Source: Prevotella melaninogenica (GTDB lineage: Bacteria > Bacteroidota > Bacteroidia > Bacteroidales > Bacteroidaceae). Taken from it: a DNA stretch of 64,000 nt. This document shows positions 33,622 to 42,386 of this stretch, in pieces. The translations under genes were made by a program, and so were the position numbers. How positions within the stretch are numbered: the stretch's first letter is position 1; each line of letters begins with the position of its first letter. Under the pieces are notes generated by a model, which saw only the letters and a list, made by a program, of their open reading frames with translations, was not told where the DNA came from and did not search any database. The stretch spans positions 1,334,811 through 1,398,810 of the forward strand of contig NZ_CP054010.1 of NCBI RefSeq assembly GCF_013267595.1, read 5' to 3'.

Positions 33622-35655
33622 TTACCAAAGCTTCAGACGCTCATTCTCTGGGATAAAGAGTTTATCACCCTCCTTCACACCGAATGCCTTATACCACGCA
33701 TTAATATGAGGCAGAGCACCATTCACACGCCACTCGCCAAGAGAGTGAGGATCGCTCTTCACACGACTGCGGATTTCAGCCTCAGTGATATTGTTTGCCC
33801 ATACGCCTGCATAAGCGATGAAGAAACGCTGTTCTGGAGTAAAGCCCATAATGACCTTGCCCTTCTTTGCCTCTGGTGTCTTCTCAAAAGCATTGAAAGC
33901 CACCTCAAGACCACCGTGGTCAGCAAGGTTCTCACCCAATGTGAGTTTACCATTTGCATTGAGATCAGGCAATACCTTGATAGCACTGAAGAAGTCAGCA
34001 TACTTACCCGTACGAGCCTCGAAGTTTTTACCATCCTCTTCAGTCCACCAGTCTGTCATATTACCATCCTTGTCATAATGGCGTCCCTGGTCATCGAATC
34101 CATGTGTCATCTCATGACCGATTACCACACCGATGGCACCATAGTTAAAGGCATCATCAGCCTTAGGATCGAAGAATGGATACTGAAGGATACCTGCAGG
34201 GAAGCAGATTTCATTTGTCGTAGGATTATAATAAGCATTCACTGTCTGAGGAGTCATCAGCCACTTATCCTTGTCTACTGGTTTACCAGCCTTCTCCTTG
34301 ATAGCATCCTCTGCCCAGAACTTCTGACAGGTCAGCACGTTCTCATAATATGACTTTGAAGGGTCAATAGTAAGCTGGCTCAAGTCCTTCCATTTGTTAG
34401 GGTAGCCCACCTTCACATAGAAGGTAGAGAGTTTCTCAAGTGCAGCCTTCTTAGTAGCCTCACTCATCCAGTCCTGAGCCTTGATACGTTCAGCAAGACT
34501 CACCTCAAGGTTCTTGATGAGGTCTTCCATACGCTTCTTGCTTGTGGCTGGGAAGTAACGCTCACAGTAGATTCTGCCGAGCGCCTCACCCATCTGCTTC
34601 TCCACCTGCTGTGTAGCACGCTTCCAACGAGGATAGTCTTCCTTTGTACCACGCATCGTCTTACTGAAGAAGTTGAAGTATTCCGCACGCACATCATCAC
34701 TCAGATAGTTAGCTGAAGCAAGGATTGCGTTCCATTCCATACGTGCACGGAGTTCCTCAGCAGTCTCTGTAGATGTCAGTTTGTCAACACCTGCAAGGAA
34801 GGCTGGCTGACATACAACCATTGTCTGGATATACTCGCTCTTAATCCCTTCAGCGTTTGCCAACTGCTCAAGTGGGATATTAGGATACTTCTCCTTAAAC
34901 TCAGCGAGCGTCATCTTATTATAGTTGGCCTCAACGTCACGCAACTCCGTACGGCTCTTTGATATCAAAGCCAACATTGTCTCATAACGCATCACTGCAT
35001 CACGCTTAGCCTCTGCCTGAGCATCAGAGAATCCGTAGAGGCGGAACATATTAGCAATGAACTGGCGGAAGGCATTACGGATGTCTGTCGTAGCCTTATC
35101 ATTATCAAGATAGTACTCCTTTTGTCCGAGGCTCAGTCCGTCCTGATAGATAAGGAGGATGTTCATCTTCGCATTCTTCTCGTCAGCCTCAAAGGAATAG
35201 CCCATTGGCACACCATAGCCGAAGCTTGCATACTTCAGCTGAAGGCTACGAAGGTCAGACAGACTCTTTGCATTCTCCATCTCGTTGAGCAGAGGCTTAA
35301 CAGGACTCACACCTTCTTTGTTACGGCGCACTGAGTCCATAGCGAGCTTATAGAAGTCGCCTAACTTTCTCTCTGTTGTGCCTTCTTTACCCTGCTTCTT
35401 TAGCAGATCAGTGAGGATTGTGTTGATACGCTTGTTGTTGTTCTCCTGTAGCTGGTCGAACGAGCCGAAGCGTGAGAAAGCACCAGGGAGTGGATTGAGT
35501 TTCTGCCATCCACCTGTGGCAAACGTGAAGAAATCGTCAGCCGGACGTACCGACTTGTCGAGGTTCTCTGCCTTGATACCTGCCTGACCCTGTGCCATAG
35601 CGGTAAAGGGAGCAGATGCAAGGAGCATCATTGGTAAAAGTTTTTTGATACGCAT
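33622..35655 (-). CDS. M13 family zinc endopeptidase (PepO/neprilysin-like)
   Basis: A 677-residue periplasmic metallopeptidase. The zinc site is GVVIGHEMTHGFDDQGRHYD with the third ligand in GENLADHGGLEVAF; the substrate-binding NAYYNPTTNEICFPAGILQ and the C-terminal ITEAEIRSRVKSDPHS are conserved. The ATG at 35655 starts a clear signal peptide (MRIKKLLPMMLLASAPFTAM, cut near AQ). A longer in-frame reading from 35688 only translates AATTCATAATTCAAAG repeats. It acts on small to mid-size peptides. Confidence 0.93.
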   Translation of the reverse strand: MRIKKLLPMMLLASAPFTAMAQGQAGIKAENLDKSVRPADDFFTFATGGWQKLNPLPGAFSRFGSFDQLQENNNKRINTILTDLLKKQGKEGTTERKLGDFYKLAMDSVRRNKEGVSPVKPLLNEMENAKSLSDLRSLQLKYASFGYGVPMGYSFEADEKNAKMNILLIYQDGLSLGQKEYYLDNDKATTDIRNAFRQFIANMFRLYGFSDAQAEAKRDAVMRYETMLALISKSRTELRDVEANYNKMTLAEFKEKYPNIPLEQLANAEGIKSEYIQTMVVCQPAFLAGVDKLTSTETAEELRARMEWNAILASANYLSDDVRAEYFNFFSKTMRGTKEDYPRWKRATQQVEKQMGEALGRIYCERYFPATSKKRMEDLIKNLEVSLAERIKAQDWMSEATKKAALEKLSTFYVKVGYPNKWKDLSQLTIDPSKSYYENVLTCQKFWAEDAIKEKAGKPVDKDKWLMTPQTVNAYYNPTTNEICFPAGILQYPFFDPKADDAFNYGAIGVVIGHEMTHGFDDQGRHYDKDGNMTDWWTEEDGKNFEARTGKYADFFSAIKVLPDLNANGKLTLGENLADHGGLEVAFNAFEKTPEAKKGKVIMGFTPEQRFFIAYAGVWANNITEAEIRSRVKSDPHSLGEWRVNGALPHINAWYKAFGVKEGDKLFIPENERLKLW

Positions 35656-35675
35656 AGTAAAAAATATTTGGTTTA

Positions 35676-35791
35676 ATTCATAATTCAAAGTTCATAATTC
35701 AAAGTTCATAATTCAAAGTTCATAATTCAAAGTTCATAATTCAAAGTTCATAATTCAAAGTTCATAATTCAAAGTTCATAATTCATAATTA
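35676..35791. repeat. 14-bp tandem repeat, about seven units
   Basis: A near-perfect head-to-tail array of AATTCAAAGTTCAT (period 14) directly upstream of the M13 peptidase gene (35676-35791). No spacers, so it is not a CRISPR array. It ends in a palindrome CATAATTATG, which also occurs at 41386-41395. Confidence 0.85.
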
Positions 35792-35799
35792 TGATTACC

Positions 35800-35905
35800 G
35801 ATGTAGGCAATGTCCAATGTTCAAAGCAAATGTTCAAAACAAATGTTCTATGTCCAATGTTTAAAGTTCAAAGCTCAATGTTCAATGTTCAAAGTTCAAA
35901 GTCTC
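35800..35905. repeat. AATGTTCAAAG repeats running into the ABC-F gene end
   Basis: Degenerate AATGTTCAAAGC / ATGTTCAAAACAA units. The last ones cover the ABC-F stop codon and encode its terminal residues TLNFEH. Confidence 0.7.
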
Positions 35906-37882
35906 CAATTCTTCCGACAGTATGAGCCATCGTTCGTTTTCCTCATCGAGTTCACGCTGAAGGTTGGTATATTCCGTCACGAGTTCCATATTTGAGGCAT
36001 TCTCAGGAGCCATCAGGAGTTCATCGAGTTCGCTCTTACGTGCTTCCAACTTCGCTATCTTAGCCTCAGACTCGTCCACAGCACGCTGAGCCTTACGAAT
36101 CTTCTTCTGTCGCTCTTTGCGTTCAGCGTAGGACAAAGCCTCACCAGAAGCCTCCCCCGACCCCTCCGAAGGGAGGGGAGAAACATTTTGGTTATTATTA
36201 GATTTTGATGATGTTAGTGAGAGGTTCTCTGCACTCTCCCCCTTTCGGGGGAGTTGGAGGGGGCTTTTTAACCAATCATAAATACCCCCTAAATGCTCTC
36301 TGACCTTCCCTCCACCGAACTCATACACCTTGCTTACCAACCCATCGAGAAACTCACGGTCGTGACTCACGATGATTGCCGTACCGTCAAAGGCTTTGAT
36401 AGCCTCTTTCAATACTTCTTTTGAAGCGATATCGAGGTGGTTCGTTGGCTCATCGAGGATAAGAAGATTCACTGGTTCGAGCAGGAGTTTTATCATCGCT
36501 AAGCGTGAACGCTCACCTCCCGAAAGTACTTTGACATACTTCTCCGACGTCTCTCCACCGAACATAAAGGCACCGAGCAAGTCGTTTATCCTCAAGCGCA
36601 TATCGCCTGTGGCTACCCTGTCGATGGTCTCGTAGATGGTAAGATTCTCGTCTAACAGCTGTGCCTGATTCTGTGCGAAATAACCTATCTGTACGTTATG
36701 ACCAATCTTCAGCGTACCATCAAAAGGAATCTCGCCCATGATACACTTCACGAAGGTAGACTTTCCCTCACCGTTCTTACCGACGAAAGCCACTTTCTCA
36801 CCTCGCTTAATAATAAGGTCGACACCCTCAAAGACCGTCTGACCCGGTCCGTCACTATGTAGTCTACTTGGATAAGTCTTCCCCAATCCCTCTGCAATGA
36901 CTGGATAATCTCCACTGCGCAGGCATGGAGGAAACTTCAGACGCATAGCCGAATTGTCCACCTCGTCCACCTCAATAGGCACAATCTTCTCCAACTGGCG
37001 AATACGTTGCTGCACCTGTACGGCTTTCGTAGCCTGATAACGGAAACGTTCAATGAACGCCTTTGTATCGGCAATCTCCTTCTGTTGGTTCTCATACGCA
37101 CGGAGCTGCTGCTCACGACGTTCTTTTCTGAGGACAAGATACTCGTCATACTTCACACGATAGTCCTCCACGTGTCCACAGGTTATCTCCAGCGTACGGT
37201 TTGTGACGTTGTTGACGAACGCACGGTCGTGGCTCACAAGTACAACCGCCTTGGCGCTCTGTGAGAGGAACTGTTCCAGCCATTGGATTGACTCAATGTC
37301 AAGGTGGTTCGTTGGCTCATCCAGCAAGAGTACATCAGGACGACGGAGAAGAATCTTCGCCAGCTCGATACGCATACGCCATCCGCCAGAGAACTCACGT
37401 GTAGGGCGCTCGAAGTCATCACGGCTGAAGCCGAGACCCGTTAGTGTACGCTCAATCTCAGCCTCATAATTCTCTCCTCCCATCATCATATATCGTTCGT
37501 GCTCAGTCGTAAAGCGCTCCACCAACTCAGCGTATCCCTCACTCTCATAGTCAGTTCGCTCAGCCATTTCCTGCTCCATCTTCTTGAGCCTCTCCTCAAT
37601 CTTCGTCTTGTCAGCGAAAGCCTTACGCGTCTCCTCCTTCACGGTCGTATCGTCAGAGAGCTTCATCACCTGTGGTAGATAACCGATTGTTGTATCGTTT
37701 GGTACAGACACAACGCCGCTCGTAGGCTTCTGCATTCCACAGAGAATCTTCAGCATCGTTGACTTTCCCGCTCCGTTCTTTCCCACTAAGGCTATCCTGT
37801 CTCGTTCATTGATGACGAATGAAACATCCTTAAACAATGGCTTCACGCCGAATTCCACCGTCAGTCCGTCTATTGATATCAT
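35882..37882 (-). CDS. ABC-F family ATPase (EttA/Uup type) with insert
   Basis: A 666-residue soluble protein with two ABC domains: Walker A GKNGAGKST and GKNGEGKST, signatures FSGGWRMRIELAK and LSGGERSRLAMIK, and Walker B LLLDEPTNHLD and LILDEPTNHLD. They are joined by the ABC-F linker of about 80 residues. ABC-F proteins bind the ribosomal E site and act in translation or antibiotic protection. No drug-specific linker is recognised. Residues about 539-580 are a palindromic-repeat insert (LQLPRKGES ... PLPSEGSGEASGEA) before the C-terminal coiled coil. The final six residues and stop come from AAGTTCAAA-type repeat DNA. Confidence 0.92.
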   Translation of the reverse strand: MISIDGLTVEFGVKPLFKDVSFVINERDRIALVGKNGAGKSTMLKILCGMQKPTSGVVSVPNDTTIGYLPQVMKLSDDTTVKEETRKAFADKTKIEERLKKMEQEMAERTDYESEGYAELVERFTTEHERYMMMGGENYEAEIERTLTGLGFSRDDFERPTREFSGGWRMRIELAKILLRRPDVLLLDEPTNHLDIESIQWLEQFLSQSAKAVVLVSHDRAFVNNVTNRTLEITCGHVEDYRVKYDEYLVLRKERREQQLRAYENQQKEIADTKAFIERFRYQATKAVQVQQRIRQLEKIVPIEVDEVDNSAMRLKFPPCLRSGDYPVIAEGLGKTYPSRLHSDGPGQTVFEGVDLIIKRGEKVAFVGKNGEGKSTFVKCIMGEIPFDGTLKIGHNVQIGYFAQNQAQLLDENLTIYETIDRVATGDMRLRINDLLGAFMFGGETSEKYVKVLSGGERSRLAMIKLLLEPVNLLILDEPTNHLDIASKEVLKEAIKAFDGTAIIVSHDREFLDGLVSKVYEFGGGKVREHLGGIYDWLKSPLQLPRKGESAENLSLTSSKSNNNQNVSPLPSEGSGEASGEALSYAERKERQKKIRKAQRAVDESEAKIAKLEARKSELDELLMAPENASNMELVTEYTNLQRELDEENERWLILSEELETLNFEH
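36146..36268. repeat. Palindromic element inside the ABC-F gene
   Basis: Ends CCCCTCCGAAGGGAGGGG and CTCCCCCTTTCGGGGGAG flank an AT-rich core with TTGGTTATTATTAGATTTTG. It adds about 40 residues in frame. Confidence 0.8.
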
Positions 37883-38221
37883 TTTCTTTTTTCTTTCCTA
37901 AATGTTCTTTGCAAAGATAATATTTTATTTTTGAATAAGAAAGTTCCCAAACAGCCTTATATTAAAGGATAAAGAACTATTTTAAACTCCTCACAAACCA
38001 TATCTTAGGTTTATTTAAGCCAAATCGCTTGTCAGACCACAATATGTATAGGTTCTAATGACAATGTCAGTTTAAACCTATGTTTTCTCTGCATTATATG
38101 TAATGTACAAAGTTAGTAAAAATAACACAAAGAAGCAATGAAGTTGTGTAATTATCAGCAATATTATTTCTCAAGAATGTTATCATTGCCAAGTTGTTTT
38201 CATGAAGACAAATATTTTAAT
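37883..38221. other. Gene-free AT-rich DNA before the ABC-F gene
   Basis: Nothing convincing beyond a TATCTTTG -7 box on the minus strand (37919-37912) before the ABC-F gene, without a well-placed -33 element. Confidence 0.4.
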
Positions 38222-38640
38222 ACTTCAAAAGTTGGACAAGGCTTTGAAAAAATATTACATAACTTCGAATAAAACCTCTATGAATAGCGGTGAAAATACA
38301 TATAAAAAGTAGGTTTGTAATCTACAGAGAGTCTGTAAGTTATAAAGTAGCGTTGGGGAAGGTGCTTAATTGGACTTCAAAAGGGCGTTAGTAAGGCTTC
38401 AAAAGGGCACCTTTAGTAAGTCAATTAGGCGTCTTTAAGAAGCCAAAAGAGCATGTATTGGTGTTGTGGGGTGTGAAAATAGTTTACAAATGGCATAATG
38501 TGGGAATAAGTTGTTGGTAGAAGTCGGATAGACATCGTGGCTATTTGCATTTCACCTTGTAGTTTATCCCCCTTGTAAGACCATCTAATTTGAGCGTAGT
38601 CATACCATGCAAGAGTAAGCCTTGCTTCTATTTCCAAACT
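38222..38640. repeat. About 400-bp non-coding element, copy A
   Basis: Collinear with 41602-42000 in the same orientation: shared blocks include ACATAACTTCGA / ACATAATTTCGA, TAATTGGACTTCAAAAGGGC, GCGTCTTTAAGAAGCCAAAA, GAAAATAGTTTACAAAT, TAGTTTATCCCCCTT / TAGTTTATTCCCCTT and TCATACCATG. Identity looks moderate, with small indels. No ORF is shared. Confidence 0.8.
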
Positions 38641-38661
38641 ACGTATTTAATGGAAGAACCC

Positions 38662-39966
38662 TTAACCCATATATTTCCCGATAAAACAGATGTTGTTATA
38701 TTTGTCAAGGATGTAATAAAGGAAAGGATGGTCAGCCTTGAAGGTGAACGTAGATGAACTATCCATAGCTGATAATTTGGCAAATAGCATAACTTGAATG
38801 GCTTTTGCACTGATTCCTTCCTCGTTAATATTCATGTTTATTTGCTGGAAAACATCGTCAACAGCAAGTGGTTGAGTACTCATCTTACCAAAATCAGCTT
38901 CACGAGAGAATAGATTACCTAAGCCCATTTCACCATAAAGCTGTTTCATAGGAATATTCGCAGAGATGGTAAAGCGTGGAAACAGTACGTTTACATAGTC
39001 ATACGCTTTGGTGTTTTGAGAGATTTTATGCAATTCTTTGATTGTTAACTTGCGAATGACATCCTGCAGGTTATTCTTCTTTAGAGGTAGGACAGCATAT
39101 AGACTAAAGCCGTTTTCTAAAGGCATACGCAGCACTTGATAATCCTTTGTGGTATAACCTTGATACTTTTGCATCGTATCATAGTTTCTCATCATATTGA
39201 CCTGCTTGCTTTTACCATCCTCAGTGAAGAAAGGCATAGGCTTTGTGATATCTTTGTCGAACGGTAAGGTCCAAGCCGTCTTAATTGTAACGGCATTGAT
39301 AAGCTGTGCGGCACGAGGTCCTGTAAGGTTGATAGGCAAGGATTGAATCTCACCTTTGGTGATTGTTTTACAAAGTTTGTTAGCACTTTCTTTGCCCTTC
39401 GGAGTGTTGGCAGAGTCGATAATATTGGTAAAATAATAGTGTTCTAATGCTTCTTGAAAATCGGGTAATAGCTTTGTTTGCTCATGTAGCATTAGGAAGT
39501 TGGCAGTAATCATATATCCCATCAACTCATTATTTACATTCGTCTCCTCTTTTCTCTGACCAATCAGCATTGTTCTGTTAAGTGAGTTAATGGCATCAAG
39601 GTCATCAGCCGTATAGCCAAGTGCCTTCGAAATGACCTCTTGTGTCTTTCCGTTTGCACCGTTGTTAATCATGTCCAATGAATAAACGACAGCCATGGGC
39701 GATAAAACTATACTCTCCTTGCTGTTCTTGTTGGCTAATAGTTGGAACAACTTCAGACTGAACGTGTTTGAACTTGAGACGAACTTTGTCTCCTCTTCAG
39801 ACAGAACGTAATCTGGTTTGGCTTTTTTAGCAGCATCTTCAAGTGTCAGCTGTGAACTTGTTGTTGCCTCCTTAGCTGTATTTTCAAGTATATGTAGAGC
39901 TTTTTTAGATTGTGTGCAACAAACTAATAAAAGTAGGATAGGGACATATAGAAGTTTTTTCATCAT
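38662..39966 (-). CDS. Serpin family lipoprotein
   Basis: A 434-residue serpin, a suicide serine-protease (or cysteine-protease) inhibitor. The ATG at 39966 gives a lipoprotein signal (MMKKLLYVPILLLLVCC). Serpin blocks are IVLSPMAVVYSLDMINNGAN, AAQLINAVTIKTAWTLPFD, the hinge INMNINEEGISAKA, a reactive loop of about VMLFAKLSAMDSSS, and the end ADHPFLYYILDKYNNICFIG. A surface lipoprotein serpin would protect the cell from host or neighbour proteases. The hinge keeps the small residues needed for an inhibitory serpin; P1 cannot be fixed by eye. Confidence 0.92.
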   Translation of the reverse strand: MMKKLLYVPILLLLVCCTQSKKALHILENTAKEATTSSQLTLEDAAKKAKPDYVLSEEETKFVSSSNTFSLKLFQLLANKNSKESIVLSPMAVVYSLDMINNGANGKTQEVISKALGYTADDLDAINSLNRTMLIGQRKEETNVNNELMGYMITANFLMLHEQTKLLPDFQEALEHYYFTNIIDSANTPKGKESANKLCKTITKGEIQSLPINLTGPRAAQLINAVTIKTAWTLPFDKDITKPMPFFTEDGKSKQVNMMRNYDTMQKYQGYTTKDYQVLRMPLENGFSLYAVLPLKKNNLQDVIRKLTIKELHKISQNTKAYDYVNVLFPRFTISANIPMKQLYGEMGLGNLFSREADFGKMSTQPLAVDDVFQQINMNINEEGISAKAIQVMLFAKLSAMDSSSTFTFKADHPFLYYILDKYNNICFIGKYMG

Positions 39967-40103
39967 TGCGATTTGTCTGTTTAGATTTAGAAAAGATGAC
40001 TCAAAGATACAAAAAAAATGTGCTATCATACATAAAGGAACTCTTTTTCTACTTAAAAGTCATTTTTTTCTCTTATTTCAACCACAATGACATACATTTT
40101 TTA

Positions 40104-40111
40104 TAATTTTG
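40104..40111 (+). promoter_or_regulatory. -7 box before the uracil permease gene
   Basis: TAATTTTG about 57 nt before the start codon. The upstream element (TATTTC near 40075) is a poor match. Confidence 0.4.
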
Positions 40112-40168
40112 CAAATTGAATGCGTAGCAATACATCTCTGACAAATACCAATAAAAATCATTCTATAC

Positions 40169-41389
40169 ATGAGTAATTTACAACTATCGCCGATGCGAAA
40201 GACAATAGTGGGAGTACAATTCCTCTTTGTTGCTTTCGGTGCTACTGTTCTCGTCCCTTTGCTCGTGGGACTTGACCCAGCAACAGCGTTATTCACAGCA
40301 GGTTTAGGAACATTTATCTTTCATTTGGTTACGAAAGGTAAGGTTCCTATTTTTTTGGGTTCTTCCTTTGCCTTCATTACTCCAATTATCTCTGCATCAA
40401 AGCAGTGGGGTATGCCTGGAACGTTGGCAGGAATAGCTGGTGTTGCACTTGTTTACTTTGTGATGTCAGCACTGATTAAGTGGCAAGGAAAGAAACTATT
40501 GGATAAGCTTTTCCCACCAGTTGTTATCGGTCCGGTAATCATTTTGATTGGTCTTTCTCTGTCAAAGGCAGCGGTAGACATGGCGAAAACAAACTGGCTT
40601 ATAGCCTTTATCTCATTGGGAACGGCTGTGACAGTCCTCTCTATGGGTCGTGGCTTGATGAAGTTAGTACCTGTAATTTGCGGTATTGCTGTGGGCTATA
40701 GCGTAGCTGCCCTAATGGGTATTGTCAACTTCTCAGGTGTAGAGGCAGCGCCTTGGTTCGCTCTTCCACCTGCATTAGCGCATTTCCAGTTACCACAGTT
40801 TGCATGGGAACCATTCCTTTATATGATTCCTGTGGCGATCGCTCCTGTGATTGAGCATGTCGGTGATGTGTATGTGGTAAGTGCTGTGGCGGAGAAAGAC
40901 TTTACGAAGTCACCAGGTTTGCATCGTACAATGTTAGGTGATGGCTTGGCTTGTTTGGCTGCTTGCTTCTTTGGCGGTCCTCCAGTGACAACTTATAGTG
41001 AGGTAACTGGTGCGATGAGCATTACAAAGGTGACTCATCCTCAGGTAATCCGTATTGCTGCTGCAACAGCTATTGTCTTCTCAGTAATCGGAAAATTGAG
41101 TGCGCTTCTGCAGAGTATTCCTTCTGCAGTCTTAGGAGGTATCATGCTATTGCTCTTTGGTACTATTGCTTCTGTAGGTGTTCAGAACCTTGTTCAGCAT
41201 AAGGTTGACCTTAATCGTACACGTAATATTATTATCATATCTATTACACTGACGATGGGTATTGGTGGTGCTGTGCTGCAGAAGGGTAGCTTCTCTATCA
41301 GTGGTATTGGTCTTTCAGCTATGGTGGGCGTTATCTTGAACCTTATTTTGCCACCTGCAAAGGAGAAAAAGAGCGAGGGTAATTCATAA
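40169..41389 (+). CDS. uraA: NCS2-family uracil permease
   Basis: A 406-residue nucleobase permease of the NCS2 family with about 14 membrane segments. Key pieces are FVAFGATVLVPLLVGLDPAT, FLGSSFAFITPI, the substrate-site APVIEHVGDVYV (Glu and His as in E. coli UraA) and TYSEVTGAMSITKVTHPQ (second Glu). Length and motifs fit uracil uptake more than xanthine uptake, though the latter is not excluded. A hairpin at 41462-41514 may end its transcript. Confidence 0.9.
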   Translation: MSNLQLSPMRKTIVGVQFLFVAFGATVLVPLLVGLDPATALFTAGLGTFIFHLVTKGKVPIFLGSSFAFITPIISASKQWGMPGTLAGIAGVALVYFVMSALIKWQGKKLLDKLFPPVVIGPVIILIGLSLSKAAVDMAKTNWLIAFISLGTAVTVLSMGRGLMKLVPVICGIAVGYSVAALMGIVNFSGVEAAPWFALPPALAHFQLPQFAWEPFLYMIPVAIAPVIEHVGDVYVVSAVAEKDFTKSPGLHRTMLGDGLACLAACFFGGPPVTTYSEVTGAMSITKVTHPQVIRIAAATAIVFSVIGKLSALLQSIPSAVLGGIMLLLFGTIASVGVQNLVQHKVDLNRTRNIIIISITLTMGIGGAVLQKGSFSISGIGLSAMVGVILNLILPPAKEKKSEGNS

Positions 41390-41461
41390 TTATGATTGGT
41401 TTTAATTCAAAATTCATAATCTATAATTCATAATTATGATTAATCTATAAGTCCTATTCAT

Positions 41462-41514
41462 GGTTCTTCCGTTAAATGTGTGGACGCTTTTCGTTTCGCT
41501 TTAACGGAAGAACC
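41462..41514 (+). terminator. Perfect 15-bp hairpin after uraA
   Basis: GGTTCTTCCGTTAAA pairs perfectly with 41500-41514; the loop is 23 nt. There is no strong T run after it, so termination is uncertain. CATAATTATG palindromes lie just upstream, at 41386-41440. Confidence 0.5.
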
Positions 41515-41601
41515 AAAGTTACTCACTAAACAAAAACTTGGCTAAGATAGTCAACATTCTATCCTATTATCATCCTCTGACATTGAAAATTATCTCTTTT
41601 T

Positions 41602-42000
41602 AGACTTCGAAAATATGCAGATGGGATTTGAAAAATCATTACATAATTTCGAGGAAAACATCTATAGCTAACGGCAAAAATACATATACGAAGCTGGTTT
41701 GTAACCAGCAGGAAATCAATTGGTTATAAAGCAGTAAAATAAAAGGTTCTTAATTGGACTTCAAAAGGGCGTTAATAAGGGTCTTAAAGGGCATCTTTTG
41801 CAAGTCAATTGGGCGTCTTTAAGAAGCCAAAAGAGCATGTATTGGTTTTGAACTGTACGAAAATAGTTTACAAATAAATCAATTGTATGGGAATAAACTG
41901 TTTGTAAAAGACAGATAGACGTCGCACCTAATTACATTTGTCATGTAGTTTATTCCCCTTTATAAAACCACCTTGTTGGAGGTAATCATACCATGTATGT
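41602..42000. repeat. About 400-bp non-coding element, copy B
   Basis: Second copy of the element at 38222-38640, same orientation, ending at the stop of the next minus-strand gene just as copy A ends before the serpin stop. Partial inverted copies are at 28620-28735 and 60072-60185. Confidence 0.8.
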
Positions 42001-42003
42001 GGT

Positions 42004-42330
42004 TTAATCACTAATAGAATCTTTGTATTGTTGCTTTATCTTTTCTTCGAGTTCTCCTAAGGTTTGCTTGCTGTTGAAGAGACTTTTGATAAGGCGATAG
42101 CCCAACCATATCAAGATCATGCCAACAAGGGCAAGGAGATATTGGAGTACGATACTGTTGACAATAGTCTTGGTATAGTTCTCGCAGATGACAAAACCTG
42201 CTATTAAGATGACATAATCAATCCAGCCCGAACCTTTATAGCTCTGGGCAATACGCTGATACTCTTCGTTGTTGGCAAGAATCTCTTTGCGATTCTCTGC
42301 CCATTTCTTTTCAAATTCTTCGTTGGTCAT
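42004..42330 (-). CDS. Small hypothetical membrane protein
   Basis: A 108-residue protein starting MTNEEFEKKWAENRKEI, with two hydrophobic segments (about residues 36-52 and 60-84) and a charged tail. No family recognised. Its stop is directly beside repeat copy B. It follows hemW on the same strand, separated by 56 bp of minisatellite. Confidence 0.6.
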   Translation of the reverse strand: MTNEEFEKKWAENRKEILANNEEYQRIAQSYKGSGWIDYVILIAGFVICENYTKTIVNSIVLQYLLALVGMILIWLGYRLIKSLFNSKQTLGELEEKIKQQYKDSISD

Positions 42331-42334
42331 GGGG

Positions 42335-42372
42335 TTGTGGGTGTTGGGTGATGGGTGATGGGTGGTGATGCA
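42335..42372. repeat. GGGTGTTGGGTG minisatellite
   Basis: GTTGTGGGTGTTGGGTGATG and following units between hemW and the 108-residue gene, touching its upstream region. Confidence 0.7.
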
Positions 42373-42386
42373 TTGTGATGATAGGC

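Noticed and set aside
33706..34353. 215-codon plus-strand frame
   Set aside because: It is antisense to the well-supported M13 peptidase.
35676..35791. Tandem array considered as a CRISPR
   Set aside because: Units are 14 bp and contiguous, with no unique spacers and no cas genes in the window.
38425..38637. 70-codon minus-strand frame
   Set aside because: It lies wholly in the 400-bp repeat element and is not kept open in the second copy.
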